A DNA stretch of 47,617 bases from Pseudomonas sp. GM49 (GTDB taxonomy: Bacteria; Pseudomonadota; Gammaproteobacteria; Pseudomonadales; Pseudomonadaceae): positions 1-47,617 of the forward strand of contig NZ_AKJL01000014.1 of assembly GCF_000282355.1 (NCBI RefSeq), in the 5' to 3' direction. Under the pieces are notes generated by a model that ran no database searches, was not told the DNA's origin, and worked only from the letters and a program-made list of their open reading frames with translations. A program made the translations under genes and the position numbers. Position 1 is the stretch's first letter. The number at the start of each line of letters is the position of its first letter. This document shows positions 1 to 5,471 of this stretch, piece by piece.

Positions 1-25
1 CCCCGCGCCGGAGCCTGCCACACCG

Positions 26-1432
26 CTACGGCAGGTGATCTGCGGCAAAGTCGGCTTCCGACCGTGCCCGCAATCGGCCCTTGCGACAGGCTTGCTGGAA
101 CCGCTCGAAATCGCGCTCGTTCTGCTCGGTATAACCCCGGGCATATTTATAGAGCGCGTCGGCCAGTGCCTCGCTCTTGCCGATGTAGCCGCTGATCACC
201 GCCGCGCGCCCGGAAGACTTGGCATGGGCACGAGCCAGGGCCCGGCCGCAGAGCCGGCCATAGGCCGCGAATGCGTCGCCATCGAAAGTCTCGAGTTCGG
301 CGGATATTTTCATATCGCGCAATTGCCGCACATAGAAATGCCGTCCGCTGGGGCCGGTGGTCCAGCCGAGGAACAGGTCGCTGGCCGATTGCATCAACCG
401 CTGACCGTCGACCACCCGCTGCCCTTCATGCCGCACTCGTGACTTGGCTTTCACGTAGCCTGCGAGCACCGAGCGCCGCGCTTCCTTGAATTGCAGGAAC
501 AACGGGAACTCCTGATCGTCGGTCAACAGCGCCACCAGGCAACGGGTGCCGACACTGCCGACACCCACCACTTTGAACGCCACGTCCTGAACATGAAACC
601 GCGACACCAGATCGCGGCGGTCCGCTTGCAGGGTGCCGCGATAGTCGCGCATGAAGGTGTCGTAGAGCGGGCGCCAGTCCGAGAGGCGCAACCAGTCATC
701 ATCGGCGTCCAGCAGCGTGGTGTTTTTGTGCAGGTGGAAAATTTCTGGCAGGTCATCGCGAATGATCAGACGACCATGGGCGTCGCGTTCGCTGATTTTT
801 GGCAGCAGTTCGGCATGGGTGCGACGCTCGGCTTTTTCGATGGCCCGTTCCACGTGTTCCAGGGTGCTTTTGTTGGCCTGCGCCAGCAGGTCGTCATAGC
901 TGATGGCCTCGTACCAGGTTTCCAGCGCACTTTGTTCGGCGCATTCGAGCATGGTTTTCTGATAGGCGCCCACGACCTGATGGCAAACCGTTTCTTCAAC
1001 CGTTTCCCCATGACGCAGATCGCGAGCCGCCACCAGGAAACTTGCCACCAGACGTTTCAAGTCCCACTCCCACGGCCCGGGATGGGCTTCGTCGAAGTCG
1101 TTGACACTGAACAGCAGATTGCGTTCAGGCGTTGCGAAGCCCCCGAAATTCATCAGGTGGCTATCACCGCAAATCGGCGAATCCAACCCCATGTTCGAGG
1201 TGCCCGACAGGTCGTGGGCCTGCAGCAGCGCATTACCGCGATAGAAGGTGAAAGGTGACACCAGCATTCGCCCGTAGCGCAACTCCACCAGCGATTTGAC
1301 GCGTCCTTCACTTGAGGCCTTGATCAGCGGTATCGGGTCGCGGGCGACATTTCCCAAGGAGGCTTGCGAACTGCGCGAGCACTTCTTGCGCGCATCCTTG
1401 CCTTGCTTCAAGCGGTCGGTGAGGGTGGTCAT
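26..1432 (-). CDS. DUF2252 family protein
   Basis: A 468-residue soluble protein that matches the DUF2252 family as I know it. These proteins have a kinase/aminoglycoside-phosphotransferase-like core, but no reaction is established for them. The sequence shows GDSHLMNFG (about residues 89-97), which resembles a catalytic-loop HxxN motif, followed by NDFDEA (111-116), which resembles a metal-binding DFD, and then WEWDLKRL (121-128). There is no signal peptide or membrane segment. The first 45 residues are basic and low in structure. It is divergent from the YeeE-type gene, with about 140 bp between them, and is probably monocistronic. The start is the first ATG of the frame. The family call is solid; any phosphotransferase role is inference. 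Confidence 0.85.
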   Translation of the reverse strand: MTTLTDRLKQGKDARKKCSRSSQASLGNVARDPIPLIKASSEGRVKSLVELRYGRMLVSPFTFYRGNALLQAHDLSGTSNMGLDSPICGDSHLMNFGGFATPERNLLFSVNDFDEAHPGPWEWDLKRLVASFLVAARDLRHGETVEETVCHQVVGAYQKTMLECAEQSALETWYEAISYDDLLAQANKSTLEHVERAIEKAERRTHAELLPKISERDAHGRLIIRDDLPEIFHLHKNTTLLDADDDWLRLSDWRPLYDTFMRDYRGTLQADRRDLVSRFHVQDVAFKVVGVGSVGTRCLVALLTDDQEFPLFLQFKEARRSVLAGYVKAKSRVRHEGQRVVDGQRLMQSASDLFLGWTTGPSGRHFYVRQLRDMKISAELETFDGDAFAAYGRLCGRALARAHAKSSGRAAVISGYIGKSEALADALYKYARGYTEQNERDFERFQQACRKGRLRARSEADFAADHLP

Positions 1433-1574
1433 GAGGGCCTATTCGACAGGTGTTGTAGGGCATATGCCGATTGAGTGTAGAAGGGCTTTACGGGGTCATC
1501 CCAAGTGTTTGCGCAGCGGCTAGTCTCTCTCTCAGGCATCGGCACGATGTCACTGACCGGAGACAGGGAGGCCT

Positions 1575-2483
1575 GTGCTTTCACTGCTGATTTCGCTGTT
1601 GTTGGCGTTCCTTATCGGCTGGGTGTCCCAACGCATGGGCATGTGTCTGGTCAACGCCATGGGGCTGCTGCTCAAGCGCCGGCCGACCCTGTTCGTGTCG
1701 TTGGTCAGTTGCGGTTTGTTCGGCCTGTTGCTCGCGCCGTTCTACGCCTTGTTTGGCGTCAGTCAGCCGTTGTTCATTCCCGAGGTTGGCTACTTGTCGC
1801 TGGTCGGTGGCGGGCTGTTGTTCGGCCTCGCCTCGGTGCTCAATGACGGATGCAGCGTCGGCACCCTGACCAAACTCGCCAGCGGCAACCTCAACAAGGT
1901 TTTCACCATCCTCGGCTGGGTGCTGGGCATCGTGCTGTGGCATCACCTGAACATGCTGACCGAACACCGGGCGCTGCAAATGCCGATGATTTCCAGCCGT
2001 CATTACTGGCTGGTCATCGGCATCGTGTTGCTGATTTTGCTGTCTTTAATCCGGATCCACGGTGACAAACACCTGGTGCTGTCGAGCCTGTTGCTGGGCG
2101 CGCTGACCAGCGCCCTCTACACCTTCGAACCGCAGTGGACGCCCAGCGTGTTCTTTTACGATCTCTCGAAAATGTTCTGGTTGCCGGGCGAAAACATGCT
2201 GACCCAGCAACGTGTCGCGGTGTTCAGCCTGTTGCTGGGGGGTATGCTCTGTTACACATTGCATCGTCGTACGTTCAACTATCAGCGGTTTGAAGTGATG
2301 ACGGCGGGCAGGCATTTACTGGCTGGCGTGCTGATGGGGACCGGTGCCTCGATGATGCTGGGCGGGAATGACTCGCAGATATTGTTGGTGTTTCCGACAC
2401 TGACCTGGGTAGGCGCTGTGCCGTTGGTGTCGATTGTGTTGGGGATATTGGTGGGGGTTTGGGTGAGGCGGTTGCGTGGTTGA
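1575..2483 (+). CDS. YeeE/YedE family (DUF395) inner-membrane protein
   Basis: A 302-residue, strongly hydrophobic polytopic membrane protein with roughly nine predicted segments. It carries the family signature NDGCSVGTLTKLASGN (about 90-105) and a second conserved cysteine near residue 24 (RMGMC). YeeE/YedE proteins are linked to uptake of sulfur compounds such as thiosulfate; the substrate here is not visible. The start is a GTG chosen because a purine-rich Shine-Dalgarno (GACAGGGAGG) lies just upstream and the membrane-inserting N-terminus begins there. No sulfur-transfer partner (TusA/rhodanese) is adjacent, so the substrate cannot be inferred from context. Confidence 0.85.
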   Translation: MLSLLISLLLAFLIGWVSQRMGMCLVNAMGLLLKRRPTLFVSLVSCGLFGLLLAPFYALFGVSQPLFIPEVGYLSLVGGGLLFGLASVLNDGCSVGTLTKLASGNLNKVFTILGWVLGIVLWHHLNMLTEHRALQMPMISSRHYWLVIGIVLLILLSLIRIHGDKHLVLSSLLLGALTSALYTFEPQWTPSVFFYDLSKMFWLPGENMLTQQRVAVFSLLLGGMLCYTLHRRTFNYQRFEVMTAGRHLLAGVLMGTGASMMLGGNDSQILLVFPTLTWVGAVPLVSIVLGILVGVWVRRLRG

Positions 2484-2501
2484 GTGATCGCGGCTCTGAG
2501 T

Positions 2502-2526
2502 TGGACGATCTCAATGGGATCGTCCA
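2502..2526. terminator. Hairpin between convergent genes
   Basis: A perfect 9-bp inverted repeat (TGGACGATC / GATCGTCCA, 7-nt loop) sits between the end of the YeeE-type gene and the end of the convergent small gene. There is no long T-tract on either strand, so it is a candidate bidirectional terminator or 3'-end stabiliser only. Confidence 0.4.
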
Positions 2527-2536
2527 TGTTCAAGGA

Positions 2537-2713
2537 TCAAACCCGCGCCTGTTTGCTGTAAACACCCACATCCGCCGCGAAGCACTCCAGCAATGGCATC
2601 GCTGTGCGGATGCGATAGGCCGCTGTTTCGTGCAGAACATCCAGTGGTACTTCGGCGTCGATCAGTAGTGATGCGATGGTGCAGTCGATGCCGGTCATCG
2701 TCATGTATCGATC
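2537..2713 (-). CDS. Small hypothetical protein (58 aa) downstream of a DUF6124-like gene
   Basis: A 58-residue acidic protein of unknown function. I recognise no domain in it. The frame extends further upstream, but the start at MDRYMTMTG is preferred: its ATG lies 4 nt after the TGA of the upstream gene and is preceded by GTGGAGG at good spacing. This implies translational coupling with the DUF6124-like gene. The sequence contains one predicted helix (IASLLIDAEVPLDVLHETA) and no membrane segment. Such short proteins next to DUF6124/DUF3077-type genes are common in Pseudomonas; no role is known. Confidence 0.65.
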   Translation of the reverse strand, partial: DRYMTMTGIDCTIASLLIDAEVPLDVLHETAAYRIRTAMPLLECFAADVGVYSKQARV

Positions 2714-2717
2714 CATC

Positions 2718-3080
2718 TCAAGCCTCCACTTCATCAAGTGGCGCAATGTTGTCCAGCGCCCGATTCACCAGCAATTGCGCCAGCACAGCCAATTGCTGGA
2801 TTGCCAGGGCGATGTTGCGGCGCGAACTTTCAAGATCACAGGCCAGGTCAGTGCTCATGACGTTGAGCGAGGCGAGGGTTTCGCTGGCGTGGGTGAGCAG
2901 GGACGGCGTGTCGATGTCGGGGCGGATGGTGAAGACGTGGCTGACGGGGTCGAGGTGACTGGGGTTGCGCAGGCGGGCGCTGATGGCGGGTTCGGTGGTT
3001 TTGGAGAGTTTGGATAAGTCGGGTGTTTTGTTGGTTGGATCAGATGAAGAGTTTTGTGGAGTGGGGCTGTGTTTTTTCAT
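2718..3080 (-). CDS. DUF6124-like Pseudomonas protein
   Basis: A 120-residue soluble protein. The first 45 residues are polar and low in complexity (Lys, Pro, Ser, Thr rich). The rest has the pattern I associate with DUF6124: a short F-T-I-R-P-D-I-D segment (about 52-59), then SLLTHASETLASLNVMSTDLA (about 62-82), then a helix ending in LAQLLVNRALD (about 101-111). These proteins are restricted to pseudomonads and have no assigned function. It is the first gene of a two-gene unit with the 58-residue protein that follows 4 nt later. The family call rests on memory of the conserved pattern. Confidence 0.7.
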   Translation of the reverse strand: MKKHSPTPQNSSSDPTNKTPDLSKLSKTTEPAISARLRNPSHLDPVSHVFTIRPDIDTPSLLTHASETLASLNVMSTDLACDLESSRRNIALAIQQLAVLAQLLVNRALDNIAPLDEVEA

Positions 3081-3254
3081 GATGGAGATCCTGGTCTATT
3101 CATAGGAGCTGCCCCGGTTTTCAGTCTGTCAAAACTGATCGCTGATGTTCAGCGACCCCAGAAGGCTATCTTCGAGAATCAGCGTCCGCCAGTTCATGAA
3201 AGGCGATGCGTTTTGCGGGAAATTTCCTAGGACGTGGTGAAGTCATTGCACCGA

Positions 3255-3716
3255 TCACAGGTCACTCGATCGCACCATGTGCTTGAAATGATGCTCCCAA
3301 AGCCTGACCCCCAACCCGCCCGTCCGGTCCAGCGACGACCCCACCGTCAAGTCCGTAATCAACGTCGGCTGCAAACCCGCATCAAACAGCGCAAACCCCG
3401 CCGCCAGGCAGCAGGTCTCCGTCTGAAGGCCGCAGACCAATACCCGGTCCACCTTCAGGCTTTTTAAATACTCGATGGTCTCAGGCGACGGCGCGTATCC
3501 GTGCTTGATGAAGATGCGGTCAGCCTGGATCAGACAGTCGTCGTCCGGGGCGGGGTGCCAGCCGAGCTGTTTCTGGAAGGGGGTTTTGGATTCGTCGTGG
3601 CGTTCGACGGTGGCGACGCTGGGCAGGGTGCCGATGAGTGTCTGGATGCCATCGATGAGCCATTGGGGTGGGGCGAAACTGGGCTGGAGGTCGATGATCA
3701 GGAGGGCTTGGCGCAT
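3255..3716 (-). CDS. Cysteine hydrolase (isochorismatase/nicotinamidase family)
   Basis: A 153-residue hydrolase of the isochorismatase-like fold. The catalytic triad is visible: Asp9 in IIDLQPSF, Lys71 in FIKHGY, and Cys102 in GLQTETCC, which aligns with the family's GxxTxxC nucleophile motif. The frame is open a further 39 codons upstream, but those codons run through a REP palindrome and are Pro/Arg rich, so the start MRQALLIIDLQ was chosen. The substrate is unknown; enzymes of this size and motif hydrolyse varied amides. It is monocistronic, with ssrA downstream of its promoter side. Confidence 0.85.
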   Translation of the reverse strand: MRQALLIIDLQPSFAPPQWLIDGIQTLIGTLPSVATVERHDESKTPFQKQLGWHPAPDDDCLIQADRIFIKHGYAPSPETIEYLKSLKVDRVLVCGLQTETCCLAAGFALFDAGLQPTLITDLTVGSSLDRTGGLGVRLWEHHFKHMVRSSDL

Positions 3717-3786
3717 GGGCGTCTCCGGGGTAGGTCGCGGTGACGGTGGCTTCTGTGGCCGCTGGGTATTTGTGTTGATCTGGCTG

Positions 3787-3817
3787 GCCTCTTCGCGGGC
3801 AAGCCCGCTCCCACAGG
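3787..3817. repeat. REP palindrome
   Basis: A typical P. fluorescens-type repetitive extragenic palindrome with core GCGGGCAAGCCCGC flanked by CTCCCACAGG. It lies between the cysteine hydrolase and ssrA. Confidence 0.8.
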
Positions 3818-3856
3818 GGGGGCGGTGTGGCATGGATTGTAGAGTCCCGGATGCAA

Positions 3857-3881
3857 CAAAACCCGCACTTGGCGGGTTTTG
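3857..3881 (-). terminator. Intrinsic terminator of ssrA
   Basis: A perfect 10-bp stem (CAAAACCCGC / GCGGGTTTTG, 5-nt loop) lies 14 nt beyond the tmRNA 3' end. On the minus strand the 3' arm ends in GGGTTTTGTT, giving a short U-tract. A nearly identical copy occurs exactly 1000 bp away at 4857-4881. Confidence 0.85.
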
Positions 3882-3895
3882 TTTTGCTTCGTATT

Positions 3896-4289
3896 TGGTG
3901 GAGCCGGGGGGATTTGAACCCCCGTCCGCCAGTACTCCGCTGTCGGTACTACATGCGTAGCCGTGTCTATTAAGTTAACCCTCAGCGACCCGACGGGCAG
4001 GGTGCTTTGGGCGAGTTGTGTAAGTTTTAGCCGCTTCGTCCACAACGTACTGCACGGCGATTCTGTTCTATATGACAATCACTTTGGGTTTACAGACATC
4101 CCCTGATGATTGCTGGACCCGAAGGTACCAGGAGGGAAGGGCTAAGGCTGCTTACGCAGCGAGAGCGTATTCCCCGTAGGTTTCGTCATTGGCAACTATA
4201 GGAAGTTGCAACAGTGGATTTACGAGTTCTGTTACCAACTCGGCATGCACCTAAAGTTTCGCAACCGGCGTCGAATCCTAAACGGCCCC
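3896..4289 (-). ncRNA. ssrA: tmRNA
   Basis: A 394-nt transfer-messenger RNA, which rescues stalled ribosomes together with SmpB. The 5' end GGGGCCG pairs with CGGCTCC before a genome-encoded ACCA, making the tRNA-like acceptor. The T-arm is intact (GGGGGTTCAAATCCCCC). The internal reading frame, resume codon GCC at 4191-4193 to TAA at 4152-4154, encodes the tag ANDETYGEYALAA, which fits P. fluorescens-type tags and ends in the usual LAA. The protein partner smpB lies about 10 kb away at 14256. A degenerate copy of the 3' end lies upstream (see the pseudogene entry). Confidence 0.97.
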
Positions 4290-4355
4290 GAGCCTGGTGC
4301 TCTTTGAATCAAGTGAGCAACAAGCCCGTACAGTGTACGTCAACGTGACTCAGAA

Positions 4356-4375
4356 GGCCAACCCGAAGGTTGGCC
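4356..4375 (-). terminator. Hairpin after small secreted protein gene (copy B)
   Basis: On the minus strand this is GGCCAACC-TTCG-GGTTGGCC, an 8-bp stem with a UUCG tetraloop, starting 9 nt after the stop codon. A related hairpin follows the paralogous gene at 4966-4985. Its 3' arm may also supply the -35 region (TTGGCC) of an ssrA promoter. Confidence 0.7.
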
Positions 4376-4383
4376 AGCACAAA

Positions 4384-4662
4384 TTATGGGTGGGGCTCGT
4401 TGCTCTGTCTGTCAGCGAGTGCCAATGCCTGGGTGGCCTCGGTGACGCATTTCTTGTCGTCTCCGGAGGCTTGTGAGGCTTCGGCGCTGGACATCAGCCT
4501 TTTGATCTCCATTGTGGTGTTTCCGGAGGTCGCCGGCAGCGCATTCACTTTGCCTTTGAGCTCTTGCAGCTTGCTCGTACAGAGGTTGTTGTCCGCAGCA
4601 AATACAGGAGTGGCCAACATTGCAGCAGAAATGAACAGGCCAGCGAGTGCGGTACGTTTCAT
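4384..4662 (-). CDS. Small secreted protein, copy B (unknown function)
   Basis: A 92-residue precursor. It has a Sec signal peptide (basic MKRT, hydrophobic core, cleavage expected after VFA-A near residue 22). The mature part is about 70 residues, helical and hydrophilic, with two cysteines (about 28 and 71) that could form a disulfide in the periplasm. The start MKRTALAG is preferred because AGGAG precedes it; the longer frame upstream is arginine-rich and unlikely. It is a paralog of the gene at 4998-5273: both share MKR..L.GLF..A.MLA.P.FAA, the two cysteines and the C-V-x-E motif. I do not recognise the family. It sits 95 nt upstream of ssrA. Confidence 0.85.
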   Translation of the reverse strand: MKRTALAGLFISAAMLATPVFAADNNLCTSKLQELKGKVNALPATSGNTTMEIKRLMSSAEASQASGDDKKCVTEATQALALADRQSNEPHP

Positions 4663-4841
4663 GGATATCTCCTGGATCGGATGGTCTCGGTGCTGACGTA
4701 TGAGCGGGCGGCCAGGCCGAGCCCGAAAAACAGCCACGATTGATGGGGCCTATCTAAAAGACTACGACGCAACGCAAGAATTCGGTTTTTTCAGAGAACG
4801 TGTCGAGCTTTTTCCAGAGATGCGCACGGTTACACATTTCC

Positions 4842-4948
4842 AGACCCCGGATGCAACAAAACCCGCAACTGGCGGGTTTTGGTTTGCTGCGTATCGGACG
4901 CAGTCGGGCTTTTAACTCCCGGCTACCAGTACTTCGTTGTTGATGTAC
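4842..4948 (-). pseudogene. Decayed partial copy of ssrA 3' end plus terminator
   Basis: This stretch aligns with 3842-3949, which covers the ssrA terminator, the spacer and the last part of the tmRNA including its T-arm. Identity is about three quarters over some 105 nt by eye. The terminator stem is retained almost exactly (CAAAACCCGC / GCGGGTTTTG). The CCA end, the acceptor pairing and the T-loop are lost, and nothing of the tag-coding part remains. At GTAC (4945-4948) the similarity switches to the region normally found upstream of ssrA (GTAC at 4335-4338). The copy therefore looks like a duplicated ssrA that lost about 388 nt between two GTAC repeats. It cannot act as tmRNA; it may still terminate transcription from the upstream gene. 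Confidence 0.75.
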
Positions 4949-4965
4949 GCCAACAAGGCCCAGGA

Positions 4966-4985
4966 GGCCAACCCTAAGGCTGACC
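4966..4985 (-). terminator. Hairpin after small secreted protein gene (copy A)
   Basis: On the minus strand this is GGTCAGCC-TTAG-GGTTGGCC, 8 pairs including G-U wobbles. It is homologous in position and sequence to 4356-4375 after the paralogous gene. Confidence 0.6.
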
Positions 4986-4997
4986 TTGAGCTGAGAG

Positions 4998-5273
4998 TTA
5001 CTTCCCGCCTTTGCTCGCGTTCTTGAGGTCCTGGATGGTTTGGTTGGTCTCGGCGACGCAATCATCAATACCTTTTTTGGTGCCTTTTGCATGGTCGGCT
5101 TGGGCCTTCTCGACAGAGTCTGCTACTTGCTCAGCCATTTCGGGAGGAATCTGTGCCTTTGCGTTTTCGATGGTTTGCAGGTTGACCGCGCATAGATCTT
5201 TTTCGGCGGCAAACGAGGGGGAGGCCAGCATTGAGGCAGTAACGAACAGACCAAACAGTACAGAACGTTTCAT
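4998..5273 (-). CDS. Small secreted protein, copy A (unknown function)
   Basis: A 91-residue precursor. It has a signal peptide (MKRSVLFGLFVTASMLASPSFA, cleavage near residue 22) and a charged, helical mature domain with two cysteines (about 27 and 71) and a lysine-rich end. The start is fixed by AAGGAG seven bases upstream of the ATG. It is the paralog of the 4384-4662 product. The mature regions have diverged much more than the signal peptides and cysteine positions, so the duplication is old. The function is unknown; the periplasmic location is inferred from the signal peptide. Confidence 0.85.
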   Translation of the reverse strand: MKRSVLFGLFVTASMLASPSFAAEKDLCAVNLQTIENAKAQIPPEMAEQVADSVEKAQADHAKGTKKGIDDCVAETNQTIQDLKNASKGGK

Positions 5274-5471
5274 GAGTATCTCCTTGAACTGAGTGGCCAG
5301 GCATCGCTGACCATCAGGACGGGCTGCCGAGTTTTGGAAAGGTCCCACGTTTGCAGGACTTGATCTGTGGACTGCGGCGGCACGTCAGGGTTCTATTTAT
5401 TGCTGTAATGCTATCAGTTTTGGCAGGAAGCACTAAAAGGGCAGATGAATGCGCCTTTCGTGAGGTTCTGC

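Noticed and set aside
3698..4078. Protein-coding frame across the ssrA region
   Set aside because: The region is tmRNA with an intact acceptor, T-arm and tag. The frame is Pro/Arg/Thr rich and artefactual.
3842..4948. Genomic island integrated at ssrA, with the ghost as att repeat
   Set aside because: Integration at ssrA 3' ends places the element downstream of the 3' end. Here the repeated 3' fragment lies upstream of the ssrA 5' end, and the flanking genes are themselves duplicated, so tandem duplication fits better. No integrase is present.
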